Shown: in pieces, positions 1 to 7,935 of the stretch
Layout: every line of letters starts with the position of its first letter
Position numbering within the stretch: the stretch's first letter is position 1
Assembly: GCA_017523995.1 (NCBI GenBank)
Contig: JAFWUX010000057.1
Location: forward strand, 3,406 to 67,405
DNA from: Oscillospiraceae bacterium
Lineage (GTDB): Bacteria > Bacillota_A > Clostridia > Oscillospirales > Ruminococcaceae
DNA: 64,000 nucleotides
Direction: 5' to 3'
The notes under the pieces: model-generated
Told to the model about the DNA's origin: nothing
The model's input: only the letters and a program-made list of their open reading frames with translations
Databases searched by the model: none
Position numbers and translations under genes: made by a program

Positions 1-620
1 CCGCCCGTTGCATTGACGCCCGCGACCTCATTCTCGCCGGTCAGTGTAACATCGTGGATTTCGCCCATGTTGTAGCCGACAACCGCGCCGATTGCCATCG
101 AGTATGTATCTGTACAGTGAATCTGAATGTTCTCCGCGGTCAGATTCTTCACCTCTCCGAGGTTCATGCCGATGATGCCTGCGCCGCAGATCGGCGTGTT
201 GCTGTCGAAGGTGACATTGGAGATTGTGTATCCCTGACCGTCGAACACACCCTGAAACATGCAGGAATAATCGCTCATATCGTCCAGATTCATCGTGCCG
301 ATCGGGGTCCACTCCACGCCGGCGCAGTCGATATCCGCGGTCAGCAGGACGGTCTTGCCTGCCGCGCCGCCGATCGAGCCATCCGTGACGCTCTGTGCAA
401 ATGCGACCAGCTCCTCTGCTGTCCCGATCTCGATGGTATCGGATTCTGCCTCGGATTCAGATGCGGATTCTTCGGAAGATTCCGCGCTTGTTTCCGCCTC
501 TGTCTCAACCGCAGAGGTTTCCGCGGATGATGCAGAATCCGCAGTGCTGCTTGTCTCGCCGCATGCACAAAGGGCAATGCCCGATGTCAGCGCAAGTGTC
601 AGTGCCAGTAATTTCTTCAT
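1..620 (-). CDS. Lipoprotein with GLUG-type repeats, C-terminus beyond window
   Basis: Reads on the minus strand from ATG at 620 and is still open at base 1, so only the first 206 residues are visible. The start is set by an AGGAGG site about 8 bases upstream. Residues 1-20 are a lipoprotein signal peptide with the modified cysteine at Cys20 (ALCAC). Residues 21-58 are a Ser/Glu/Ala-rich linker typical of surface lipoproteins. After that come repeats of the form G-x-[IV]-[IV]-G-x-N-x-G-E-[IV] (GIIGMNLGEV, GAVVGYNMGEI), which match the GLUG motif found in surface adhesins and IgA-protease-like proteins, preceded by a GVFDGQGYTISN strand. It is probably exported and membrane anchored. Its ligand cannot be told. 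The gene follows a TetR gene by 71 bases and may be under its control. Confidence 0.8.
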   Translation of the reverse strand, partial: MKKLLALTLALTSGIALCACGETSSTADSASSAETSAVETEAETSAESSEESASESEAESDTIEIGTAEELVAFAQSVTDGSIGGAAGKTVLLTADIDCAGVEWTPIGTMNLDDMSDYSCMFQGVFDGQGYTISNVTFDSNTPICGAGIIGMNLGEVKNLTAENIQIHCTDTYSMAIGAVVGYNMGEIHDVTLTGENEVAGVNATG

Positions 621-641
621 GAAAGTTCCTCCTAAAGATGC

Positions 642-669
642 TCTATATCAATTAGCCATAGCTAACCAA
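642..669 (-). promoter_or_regulatory. Weak promoter with inverted repeat, upstream of the GLUG lipoprotein
   Basis: On the minus strand a -35-like TTGGTT (664-669) and a -10-like TATAGA (642-647) are 16 bases apart. Between them lies the inverted repeat TTAGC-CATA-GCTAA (652-665), a plausible repressor site, perhaps for the TetR protein just upstream. It does not share half-sites with the operator-like repeats at that TetR gene's own promoter, so the link is a guess. Confidence 0.35.
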
Positions 670-691
670 TATGCAAAAGAGATGCCCGTTT

Positions 692-1324
692 TCACGGGCG
701 CAGTAATTGATCCCAGCCGCAGGCAAAAAAGTTCTGCAGCTGCACAAAATAGGTCATGGCTTCATCTTTTGGCATATTATGCCGGATGAACTCGAAAAAT
801 CCGTGGATGAACGAGCTGCAGAGCAGGTGTATGAGCTGCGGTGCCGCCCTGCCGGAACGGATCACATCATTTCCGGTGTGCGCGATATACAGCAGCGTAT
901 AGTGCTCCTCAATCTCGACGAGCTCATCGACATAATGTGCATATCCCGTGCCCTCGCTGCAGCAGATCAGCAGCCTGAACGCATCCAGATTGTCATACAT
1001 ATAGTCAATGATCGTGCGGATATACCGCCGGTACACCGCATCGAAATCCTCGTCATGAAACAGCTGCTTCTGCTCGTCAACCGGCTTTTCATGATAGCTT
1101 GCCATAAAATCCCGGAACATTCTTTTCAGCGTTTCCGCCTGTTCCGAGACAAGCACCGCAAAGAGCCCTTCCTTATCCCCGTACCGCGTATAGACGGCGC
1201 GCGGCGAGGTGCCGGCATTTTCCGCGATCGTCCGCAGAGAGGCGCCGGTAAAGCCGTTTGCAAGGAACTCCTGCATCGCGCACGCGGTCAGTTTTTCTGT
1301 CACACCCGGAGTACGATTCGCCAT
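692..1324 (-). CDS. TetR/AcrR family transcriptional regulator
   Basis: A 210-residue one-component repressor. The N-terminal 55 residues carry the TetR helix-turn-helix (AMQEFLANGFTGASLRTIAENAG, then SPRAVYTRYGDKEGLFAVL), followed by an all-helical ligand-binding half of normal family length. I chose ATG 1324 because GGAG lies 6-9 bases upstream; a longer reading from 1378 would translate through the promoter. The gene has a near-ideal promoter with symmetric repeats on both sides of the -10 box, which suggests self-repression. Downstream is the GLUG lipoprotein, upstream a flavodoxin on the same strand. The ligand is unknown. Confidence 0.88.
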   Translation of the reverse strand: MANRTPGVTEKLTACAMQEFLANGFTGASLRTIAENAGTSPRAVYTRYGDKEGLFAVLVSEQAETLKRMFRDFMASYHEKPVDEQKQLFHDEDFDAVYRRYIRTIIDYMYDNLDAFRLLICCSEGTGYAHYVDELVEIEEHYTLLYIAHTGNDVIRSGRAAPQLIHLLCSSFIHGFFEFIRHNMPKDEAMTYFVQLQNFFACGWDQLLRP

Positions 1325-1340
1325 TTGATTTCTCCAATCT

Positions 1341-1405
1341 GAAACAGTGTTGCACAACAACGTTTCAAATAATAGCACAAAGGAAACAGATTGTCAATTG
1401 TTTCC
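1341..1405 (-). promoter_or_regulatory. Promoter and paired operators of the TetR gene
   Basis: Minus-strand promoter: -35 TTGACA at 1392-1397, 17-base spacer, -10 TATTAT at 1369-1374. A symmetric site, GAAAC-n3-GTTG-CA-CAAC-n3-GTTTC, lies at 1341-1366 just downstream of the -10. A second one, GGAAACA-n10-TGTTTCC, spans 1382-1405 and covers the -35. Both use GAAAC/GTTTC half-sites. The arrangement is typical of TetR autorepression. Confidence 0.7.
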
Positions 1406-1476
1406 GCAAACTTTTGTGATCCTGCACATAAAATCGCGTATCGCGATGCAAAATTCTGCACGCAGTCCCCTGCTAT

Positions 1477-1956
1477 TTACCGGAGCTGCTCGCAGAACGC
1501 CTTGATCTTCCGGTCATTTTCCGGATCGGGCTTCGTCTTCGGATCGAGCAGCACAAGCTCCGCTTCGAGCGCCTCAATGCCGAGCTCGCCTTTCAGCTTG
1601 ATGAACGCCTTATCCGCGCCGCCTGCCGTCTGACATGCCACCGCGGCGATCTTTTTGCCGCTCAGATTGTTTTCGCGGATGAATGTCCGCAGCGGCGGTG
1701 CGATTGTGCTCGCCCAGACCGGAAATCCGAAGATGATGCGGTCATAGGCAGCGGCATCGAAGGTATAGGGCTGCAGTTTCGGTGTCTCGGACATCACGGC
1801 GCTTTTGCCGCCCCAGACCAGCTTGCTGACCTTGCCCGTCGGATAGGCTTTGACCGGAATCAGCGGCAGCACATCTGCGCCGAGCTGCGCTGCAATTGCG
1901 TCCGCCGCATAGGCGGTGTTGCCCTCGAGCGAATAATATACGATAATGGTTTTCAT
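1477..1956 (-). CDS. Flavodoxin family protein
   Basis: A 159-residue cytoplasmic flavoprotein. The N-terminus MKTIIVYYSLEGNTAYAADAI has the flavodoxin phosphate-binding loop (YYSLEGNT, residues 7-14), which holds the FMN phosphate. FGFPVWASTIAPPLRTFI (about residues 81-98) is the second flavin-contacting segment, with the W/P pattern of the flavodoxin_4/YqjS-like group. Start ATG 1956 follows AAGGAG by 7 bases. It probably carries electrons or reduces a small substrate; the partner cannot be named. It has its own promoter at 2130-2158, and between the promoter and the gene lies a remnant of another flavoprotein gene. Confidence 0.82.
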   Translation of the reverse strand: MKTIIVYYSLEGNTAYAADAIAAQLGADVLPLIPVKAYPTGKVSKLVWGGKSAVMSETPKLQPYTFDAAAYDRIIFGFPVWASTIAPPLRTFIRENNLSGKKIAAVACQTAGGADKAFIKLKGELGIEALEAELVLLDPKTKPDPENDRKIKAFCEQLR

Positions 1957-1991
1957 ATGTGATTCTCCTTCTGCCGGTGCACCGGCGGTTG

Positions 1992-2093
1992 TTAGACGGA
2001 TTTTCCCTCTGCCGCCGCCCGCACAATCTGCGCGGTATTCCAGTTTTTGCGCGGACTTGCGTTGATTGCTGCAATACTCAAAATCCACCTCAT
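1992..2093 (-). pseudogene. N-terminal remnant of an NADPH-dependent FMN reductase
   Basis: A 33-codon reading from ATG 2093 to TAA at 1992 encodes LSIAAINASPRKNWNTAQIV followed by RAAAEGKS. The INxSPRKNxNTA pattern is the FMN-phosphate-binding N-terminus of NADPH-dependent FMN reductases and iron-sulfur flavoproteins, and similar to the intact protein at 8728-9261. The rest of the domain is missing. It sits in the leader of the flavodoxin gene, so I read it as the stub left after a deletion or gene replacement. No strong ribosome site precedes it. Confidence 0.5.
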
Positions 2094-2096
2094 TCA

Positions 2097-2158
2097 GCAT
2101 ACATCTGCATGTATGCGTGTCATACACCTATTCTACCATAAGTTTGAGAAAAAAGCAA
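2097..2158 (-). promoter_or_regulatory. Promoter of flavodoxin gene with operator-like repeat
   Basis: Minus-strand -35 TTGCTT (2153-2158), 17-base spacer, -10 TAGAAT (2130-2135). Immediately downstream is the inverted repeat GCATACA-tctgca-TGTATGC (2097-2116), close to the expected transcription start and so well placed for repression. Confidence 0.5.
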
Positions 2159-2162
2159 TGCC

Positions 2163-2194
2163 AAAAGCGCAGACACCGGAATGCCTGCGCTTTT
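2163..2194 (-). terminator. Terminator after the CotH/dockerin gene
   Basis: Perfect 10-base stem AAAAGCGCAG / CTGCGCTTTT with a 12-base loop, starting 11 bases after the stop codon of the CotH gene. The T run on the minus strand makes it an intrinsic terminator. Confidence 0.8.
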
Positions 2195-2205
2195 GAAACA
2201 AAGAT

Positions 2206-4950
2206 TTAATTGAGACAGATCATCGAGAAATCGGAGATTGTGTATGTTCCGACGCCCTTATCCAGACCGATCAGGAATTTGACATTCGGATCCGACTGCG
2301 TCATGGTGACGGTATCGGTGATCGTCTGCGCATTCGGCGTGAATGTGTGATCCTGATAGTAGTAGCTCTTGTATTCGCCGGTGCCCTGCTGGAACATCGA
2401 ATAGGTATTGATGTTCTGGCTGGTCCTGATCTTATAGGTCATGCGGTAGGTCTTGCCTGCCTGCAGCGAGACCGTGCTGCTGCTGACCTGCGCATACTGA
2501 CCGGTGCGTGTGACATTGACCGTGACGCTGCCGTCATCGTTGTATTCGATCGAACCGGCGCCGTCATTCATCCAGATGCTCCAGCCGAACTGGTCGATCA
2601 TATTCGGATCATCCTGCCAGTTATCCGGAATGCCGCAGAGCAGGTTCAGATGATGCAGTGCATATCTGCCGCGGTTCTGATAGAAATTGCGCAGAATCTT
2701 GACATTGCTGTTAAAGCTTGCGCCGATGTTGAATCTGCGGTAGGTATCGTTTGTCGCATCCTTGAGCGCCGCCGCGAATTCGTCGATCTTTGCGGAGACC
2801 GCTGCGGAATCAAAATTCTCCTTTGCAATCGTCTGATAGCGCGTCCGGAACTGTGTTTTGAAATCAGAGTTCTGCATCAGTTTGAAGAACAGCGAACCCA
2901 TGCTGGTCATCTCGCCGGAGCGGTCCATATCCTTGAAATAATCGCGCCTTGCCGCGCACTGCCCGTCATAGCCGGAGGAATACTCCGTATCAAAGAGCAG
3001 GAACCGCCATTTGCCGTCTGCGTATGCGTTGGCAGCATCCGTTTCATCCGCGCGCCAGATCATCCAGTTATTGTTGTTGATCATGCAGTCCCAGTTGACG
3101 ATATAGCTTTCAAATGCGACAAAATCAATGAAGCCGTCAATGTCGATTGTATCGCAGACGCGCTTGTAGTTTGCCGCATTGCCCATATCCGCGGACATTG
3201 CCCAGCTCCAGAACTGCCGATAGCTCTGGTATGTGGATTCGAGACCGGAATACTCCTTGCCGTTTTTGATCGTGGTGACATTATCCGCATCGACATGATA
3301 ATGCGATTCGATATAGTTCTCGTCGAGCTTTTCCTGCATGGTGTATGCGCCCCAGAATTCGCCGTCGAGGAACACGATGTAATCCTGCTTTGCCTGTCTG
3401 CCGAGTGCCAGACCCTCTGCAAGCGACTGGTTCAGATCATCACGGAACCGGCAGTTGTCATAGCCGTTGCCGCCGTTGCGGATCGTGACCTTTTTGTATT
3501 CCTTGATCTTGGTGCCGTCGGTATCGCGCGCACCGCCCTCAAAGAAATCGTGCTGCATCTTGTTCGAGCCGTATTCGCGCCGTGCATAGAAGGTCATGCT
3601 CTTTTGCGGGAAGGCGGTGGACCAGTTGCCGGAGATGCGCACACCGACATCCTCTGTATACTTGAGCTTGCCCTGCTCGAACACCTGAATATTGCAGGGG
3701 CGCTCCCACTCTTTGCCTTCCATATTGTAGTTTGTGGGATTGTCGCAGCTGCCGAGATCGAGATTCGGATCAAAGCTGCCGCTGTGTTTCCACCGGTCAT
3801 ACTGATTGCCGATGACATAGATGCCGGTATCCGGATCGAAGAAGCTGCTGCTGTCGCTTGAGATCGAGAGCACCTTCATGTCTTTGTAGTAGGCAGCGGT
3901 CTTGCCGACAAAATAGCTGTTGGTCGCAACCTCGCTGAACTGACCCTTGCTGTCCTTGCAGACCGCGCGGACGATCATGCCCTTATCGACGTTGTAGTCG
4001 GGCGGTGTGTAGCCGCGCAGCGAAATTTCGCGGACTGCAGCGAGCTTGTTCTGATCGCTTGTGTTGTTCCGGATGCCGATGCTGCCCTGATACTGCTTTG
4101 CCGTTGACGATGTCCGCGGATCGGAACCGTCGAGCGTATAGAGCACGCTGCAGCCCTCTGTGCCGGAAAGCGTCAGATCAAATGCCGCATCATAGAAGCC
4201 GCCCTCCTGCGAGAAGACCGGCTTCTCCACGCGGTAGACTGTCTCCGCCTCGTCATTCGATGCCTTCGGCGTCGGTTTGAGCAGCCGGAAGCTGTCCCCG
4301 ATTCTGCCGTAGGTGACATCCGCATCGAGCTCGGGCAGCGTCACGGTGTCGAGATCGCTGCCGTCCGGCGCGGTCAGATAGATGGTCTCACCGGCGGCAC
4401 TGATCTTGAATGCGGCATGCAATTCGCCCGTACCCGAATCGGTATCGTCGCAGAAGATAATCAGATATTCGCCGGCGGCAAGCCTTGCGCCCTCCGGGAA
4501 CTTGAATTTGTAGCGGTTCTTGTCGCCGTCCGAGACGCCGATGCCGCTGAGATCACAAGCGGAATCGCCCGCGTTGTAAAGCTCGATCCAGTCCGGCGAT
4601 GAGCCGTCCGCAGCCTTGAGGGCTGTTTTGTTCGTCGAGCAGACTTCATTGATCCGCAGACCGGATGCACCCGAGCCTGCAAGGATCTGCCGTTTCAGCA
4701 GCGTCAGATCGGCAGCATTGATTCTGCCGTCGCCGTTGAGATCGCCGCCGGATGCGCTCCTGCCCTTTGTCAGCAGATAATCTGTCAGCGCACGCACATC
4801 TGCGGCATTGACCGCGCCGCTGCCGTCAATGTCACCGGCGAGCGCAGCGTCCGCGCGCAGCGCTGCACGATCTGTCATATCCAGCGTGCCGCCTGCAGCA
4901 GAACAGACCGCCGCGAACGCGCAGAGACCGGAAATCAGTTTTCTTTTCAT
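2206..4950 (-). CDS. Secreted CotH-kinase-like protein with N-terminal dockerin
   Basis: A 914-residue exported protein. Order: signal peptide (1-20); dockerin module with two calcium-loop repeats, GDIDGSGAVNAADVRALTDYLL (39-60) and GDLNGDGRINAADLTLLKRQIL (69-90); lamin-tail domain (about 98-170, LRINEVCSTN, DWIELYN, YLIIFCDD); chitobiase C-terminal-like domain (PVFSQEGGFYDAAFDLTLS, VLYTLDGSDP); CotH domain (VGVRISGNWS, KSMTFYARREYG, FWGAYTMQEKLDENYI, WRFLLFDTEYSSG); and a C-terminal beta-sandwich like a carbohydrate-binding module. Known family members fold like protein kinases. Dockerins dock enzymes onto cellulosome scaffoldins, so this protein is probably attached to a cellulosome. ATG 4950 follows a GGGGG site. 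The dockerin is N-terminal, whereas most are C-terminal. The substrate is unknown. Confidence 0.88.
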   Translation of the reverse strand: MKRKLISGLCAFAAVCSAAGGTLDMTDRAALRADAALAGDIDGSGAVNAADVRALTDYLLTKGRSASGGDLNGDGRINAADLTLLKRQILAGSGASGLRINEVCSTNKTALKAADGSSPDWIELYNAGDSACDLSGIGVSDGDKNRYKFKFPEGARLAAGEYLIIFCDDTDSGTGELHAAFKISAAGETIYLTAPDGSDLDTVTLPELDADVTYGRIGDSFRLLKPTPKASNDEAETVYRVEKPVFSQEGGFYDAAFDLTLSGTEGCSVLYTLDGSDPRTSSTAKQYQGSIGIRNNTSDQNKLAAVREISLRGYTPPDYNVDKGMIVRAVCKDSKGQFSEVATNSYFVGKTAAYYKDMKVLSISSDSSSFFDPDTGIYVIGNQYDRWKHSGSFDPNLDLGSCDNPTNYNMEGKEWERPCNIQVFEQGKLKYTEDVGVRISGNWSTAFPQKSMTFYARREYGSNKMQHDFFEGGARDTDGTKIKEYKKVTIRNGGNGYDNCRFRDDLNQSLAEGLALGRQAKQDYIVFLDGEFWGAYTMQEKLDENYIESHYHVDADNVTTIKNGKEYSGLESTYQSYRQFWSWAMSADMGNAANYKRVCDTIDIDGFIDFVAFESYIVNWDCMINNNNWMIWRADETDAANAYADGKWRFLLFDTEYSSGYDGQCAARRDYFKDMDRSGEMTSMGSLFFKLMQNSDFKTQFRTRYQTIAKENFDSAAVSAKIDEFAAALKDATNDTYRRFNIGASFNSNVKILRNFYQNRGRYALHHLNLLCGIPDNWQDDPNMIDQFGWSIWMNDGAGSIEYNDDGSVTVNVTRTGQYAQVSSSTVSLQAGKTYRMTYKIRTSQNINTYSMFQQGTGEYKSYYYQDHTFTPNAQTITDTVTMTQSDPNVKFLIGLDKGVGTYTISDFSMICLN

Positions 4951-5002
4951 TTCATGAACCCCCTGAAAATCATCGGATACAAACCGAAATTCCTGTATTT
5001 CT

Positions 5003-5058
5003 ATTATAGCTTTTTGTGCACTGCCCTGCAATGTGATATCATACAGATTATATGATAT
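5003..5058 (-). promoter_or_regulatory. Promoter of the CotH/dockerin gene
   Basis: Minus-strand -35 TTGCAG (5026-5031), 17-base spacer, -10 TATAAT (5003-5008). Upstream of the -35 is an 8-base inverted repeat, ATATCATA-n7-TATGATAT (5036-5058), a candidate regulator site. The region from here to 5158 is otherwise AT-rich with no gene. Confidence 0.55.
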
Positions 5059-5158
5059 ATTGTGCAAATCCGGACAAGGCGGCGTTTGTGCAAATCTGAC
5101 AGATTCGCTTTTGGATATTCGGCACATCGCCGAAATTCAGAAAATCCGCGATTTGATA

Positions 5159-5208
5159 TTGACATCGTGTCAGAATTGTGCTATCATGTCTATAGTGACA
5201 TCGTGTCA
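5159..5208 (+). promoter_or_regulatory. TetR-autoregulated promoter with two TGACA-n3-TGTCA operators
   Basis: -35 TTGACA (5159-5164), 17-base spacer, -10 TATCAT (5182-5187). The 13-base site TGACATCGTGTCA occurs twice, at 5160-5172 over the -35 and at 5196-5208 just after the start of transcription. An extra half-site pair, ATGTC/GACAT, lies at 5186-5201. This brackets the promoter of the TetR gene that follows. Confidence 0.75.
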
Positions 5209-5232
5209 AAACGCAGAAAGGGGGCAATCATT

Positions 5233-5853
5233 TTGCCGAAAGGATCACCCGAGCTGACAGCATCCCGAAAAGAGGAGATCGTCAACGCCTGTGAATCGCT
5301 CTATCAGACGATGAGCTTCAAGGAGATCACAATCAAGGAAATCGGCGCTGTCACCTCATTTACGCGCACCTCAATCTATAACTATTTCCAGACCAAAGAG
5401 GAGATTTTCCTCGCACTGATGCAGCGCGAATACGAACGCTGGGCTGCTGAGCTGCTGTCAATCGCGGCGGAGCACGAAACGATCACCGTTCCGGATTTTG
5501 CCTCGGCGCTTGCGCACTCGCTTGAGCATCACGAGCAGCTGCTGAAGCTGCTTGCGATGAATCACTATGATATGGAGGAAAACGCCCGTCCGGAGCGCCT
5601 TGTCGAGTTCAAGTCCGCATACGGCGCATCGCTCGATGCTGCGCGCTTCTGCCTGAACAAATTTTTCCCGCAGACCGATGCAGAACGCTTTATCTTCGTG
5701 TTTTTCCCGTTTCTGTTCGGCGTCTATCCCTACACCGTCGCAACGCAGAAACAGCTCGACGCAATGGCGGATGCCGGTATTCAGTTCAAAATGCACAACA
5801 TCTATGAAATCATTTATTCCTGCGTGATGCAGCTTCTGGGAGGTACAGCATGA
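5233..5853 (+). CDS. TetR family regulator of the aldo-keto reductase cluster
   Basis: A 206-residue TetR repressor. The helix-turn-helix is within residues 10-60 (EEIVNACESLYQTMSFKEITIKEIG, then SFTRTSIYNYFQTKEEIFLAL). No ATG fits: I take TTG 5233 as the start because an AAAGGGGG site lies 8 bases upstream, and earlier in-frame ATGs would run through the promoter. The C-terminal half resembles the TetR_C_33-type ligand pocket. Its stop overlaps the start of the next gene by four bases (ATGA), so the two are translationally coupled. The duplicated palindromes in its promoter indicate self-repression, and it probably controls the redox genes downstream. The inducer is likely a reactive small molecule, by context only. 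Confidence 0.85.
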   Translation: MPKGSPELTASRKEEIVNACESLYQTMSFKEITIKEIGAVTSFTRTSIYNYFQTKEEIFLALMQREYERWAAELLSIAAEHETITVPDFASALAHSLEHHEQLLKLLAMNHYDMEENARPERLVEFKSAYGASLDAARFCLNKFFPQTDAERFIFVFFPFLFGVYPYTVATQKQLDAMADAGIQFKMHNIYEIIYSCVMQLLGGTA

Positions 5854-6887
5854 AATACACAAAACTCGGCAATTCCGATCTGAACGTTTCCCGCATCTGC
5901 ATGGGATGCATGGGCTTCGGCGATGCACAGAAAGGTCAGCACTCATGGACGCTCGATGAGGAGCATTCCCGTGAGATCATCAGGCGCGGACTCGAACTCG
6001 GCGTCAATTTCTATGATACCGCGATTGCGTATCAGTCCGGCACAAGCGAACAGTTTGTCGGCAGAGCGCTGCGCGACTTTGCAAAGCGCGATGAGGTTGT
6101 TGTCGCGACGAAATTCCTGCCGCGCACCCCTGCGGATATTGAAGCAGGCATCAGCGGGCAGGCGCATATCGAGCGGATGATCAACAAGAGCCTTGCAAAT
6201 CTCGGCATGGACTATGTCGATCTCTATATCTATCACATGTGGGACTGGAACACCCCGCTTTATGATATCCTTGACGGGCTCAACCGGATTGTCAAAGCCG
6301 GAAAGGCGCGCTATATCGGCATCTCGAACTGCTATGCGTGGCAGCTCGCAAAGGCAAATGCACTTGCTGAAAAAGAGGGCTTTGCAAAATTTGTCAGCGT
6401 GCAGGGGCACTATAATCTGATCTTCCGTGAGGAGGAGCGCGAAATGGCAATGCTCTGTGCCGAGGACAACATCGCGATGACGCCCTACAGCGCACTCGCC
6501 AGCGGCAGACTCGCAAGGCTCCCCGGCGAAACATCCAAGCGCGCCGAGGAGGACAGCTATGCAAAATTCAAGTATGATGCCACAAAGGAGCAGGATGAAG
6601 TCATCATCCGGCGCGTCGCGGAGCTTGCCGAAAAGCACGGCGTCTCCATGACAGAGGTATCGCTTGCGTGGCTGCTGACAAAAGTCACGGCACCGGTTGT
6701 CGGTGCGACAAAAATGCACCATATCGAGGGCGCGGCAAAGGCGGTTGAGCTTGAACTTTCCGCCGAGGAGACCGCATATCTCGAGGAGCCCTATATCCCC
6801 CATGCGCTTGCAGGCGTCATGGCACAGAACAAGCCCGCAAACAAAGATGAAAAGCATGTCTGGTCTACAGGCAGCCAGAAGCTCTGA
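5850..6887 (+). CDS. Aldo/keto reductase (TIM-barrel, NADPH-dependent)
   Basis: A 345-residue cytoplasmic oxidoreductase of the AKR superfamily. The catalytic tetrad is visible: Asp56 and Tyr61 (NFYDTAIAY), Lys88 (VVATKF), His129 (LYIYHMW). The long form with GISN near the middle and the C-terminal GATKMHHIEGA phosphate-binding segment fits the AKR11/AKR13-like bacterial reductases. Members reduce aldehydes and ketones with NADPH. Start ATG 5850 overlaps the TetR stop and follows GGAGG. It is in an operon with TetR and followed, after a repeat-bearing gap, by another AKR, a CMD/cupin protein and an FMN reductase, suggesting detoxification of carbonyls or quinones. The exact substrate is not known. 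Confidence 0.88.
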   Translation: MKYTKLGNSDLNVSRICMGCMGFGDAQKGQHSWTLDEEHSREIIRRGLELGVNFYDTAIAYQSGTSEQFVGRALRDFAKRDEVVVATKFLPRTPADIEAGISGQAHIERMINKSLANLGMDYVDLYIYHMWDWNTPLYDILDGLNRIVKAGKARYIGISNCYAWQLAKANALAEKEGFAKFVSVQGHYNLIFREEEREMAMLCAEDNIAMTPYSALASGRLARLPGETSKRAEEDSYAKFKYDATKEQDEVIIRRVAELAEKHGVSMTEVSLAWLLTKVTAPVVGATKMHHIEGAAKAVELELSAEETAYLEEPYIPHALAGVMAQNKPANKDEKHVWSTGSQKL

Positions 6888-6904
6888 GAACATGCTGAAT
6901 AATG

Positions 6905-7028
6905 TATCGCGGCGCGATGATTCATAATGGGGCTCCGCCAAAGGAACATTGTCCCTTTGGAATCCCGCTTTTAGAAAATGATTGATAAACAGTAGCGCCC
7001 GTCATTATAAATCCGCCGAAAGCACTTT
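6905..7028 (+). repeat. Structured intergenic repeat, copy A
   Basis: Three small hairpins in a row: ATCGC-GGC-GCGAT (6906-6918), GGGGCTCCGCC (6929-6939) and CCAAAGG...CCCTTTGG (6938-6960), then a tail ending ATCCGCCGAAAGCACTTT (7011-7028). Both halves recur at 14839-15064, and the tail type also at 23063-23132. No gene is present in this gap. Confidence 0.6.
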
Positions 7029-7058
7029 AATCAACGGTTCACATAAAGGAGGTACCAT

Positions 7059-7922
7059 ATGTTTGACAAAAAACTGACTTTGGCAAACGGGATTGCAATC
7101 CCGCAGCTTGCGCTCGGGACATGGCTCATTGATGATGCCGATACCGCGGATGCCGTCAGGGCGGCGGTTTCGCTCGGATACCGCCACATTGACACCGCAC
7201 AGGCGTATGCAAATGAGCGCGGCGTCGGCGAAGGCGTCCGGACATGCGGCATTGCCCGTGAGGAAATCTTCGTGACCTCAAAGGTCGCGGCAGAGCACAA
7301 GGATTACAAATCTGCGGCGGCGGGCATTGACGGAACCCTCCGCACCATGCAGCTCGATTATCTCGATATGATGATCATTCACTCACCGCAGCCGTGGAAG
7401 TTCGTCAACCAGTCCGATGACCGCTTTATCGAGGGCAACCGCGAGGCATGGCGCGCGCTCGAGGATGCATACAAGGCGGGCAAGCTCCGTGCAATCGGCA
7501 TCTCGAACTTTCTGCAGGGCGACGTGGACAGCCTCTGGGAGACGGCGAAAATCAAGCCAATGGTCAATCAGGTGCTCTGCCATATCTCCAACTCGCCGCT
7601 TGACCTGATCGACTACTGCACCGCAAAGGGCATCGTCATGGAGGCATATTCCCCTGTTGCGCACGGCGAGGCAATGAAGAATCCCAAGATCGCGGAAATG
7701 GCTGCAAAATACGGCGTCAGCGTGCCGCAGCTCTGCATCCGCTATGATATCCAGCTCGGCATGATCGTTCTGCCGAAAACTGCAAATCCCGCACACATGA
7801 AATCCAATGCAGATGTGGATTTCGTGATTTCGGATGCAGACATGGAGACACTGAAAGCAATCCCGCATATCGAAAACTACGGCGAACACAGCTTCTTCCC
7901 AGTGTTCGGCGGAAAATTCTGA
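7059..7922 (+). CDS. Aldo/keto reductase, AKR5-like (2,5-diketogluconate reductase type)
   Basis: A 287-residue protein with the full AKR tetrad: Asp45 and Tyr50 (YRHIDTAQAY), Lys75 (FVTSKV), His108 (MMIIHSP). IGISNF and the C-terminal IVLPKTANPAHM complete the cofactor site. Length and motifs fit the short bacterial AKRs that reduce 2,5-diketo-D-gluconate, methylglyoxal and similar carbonyls. ATG 7059 follows AAAGGAGG at ideal spacing. It begins a tight run with the CMD/cupin gene 13 bases on. It differs from the AKR at 5850 in subfamily, so this is not a recent duplication. Confidence 0.88.
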   Translation: MFDKKLTLANGIAIPQLALGTWLIDDADTADAVRAAVSLGYRHIDTAQAYANERGVGEGVRTCGIAREEIFVTSKVAAEHKDYKSAAAGIDGTLRTMQLDYLDMMIIHSPQPWKFVNQSDDRFIEGNREAWRALEDAYKAGKLRAIGISNFLQGDVDSLWETAKIKPMVNQVLCHISNSPLDLIDYCTAKGIVMEAYSPVAHGEAMKNPKIAEMAAKYGVSVPQLCIRYDIQLGMIVLPKTANPAHMKSNADVDFVISDADMETLKAIPHIENYGEHSFFPVFGGKF

Positions 7923-7935
7923 GGAGGTTCGTATC

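Noticed and set aside
684..699. GCCCGT-n4-ACGGGC hairpin over the TetR stop codon as terminator
   Set aside because: Short stem overlapping coding sequence and only a weak T-rich tail (CTCTTTTG); not convincing.
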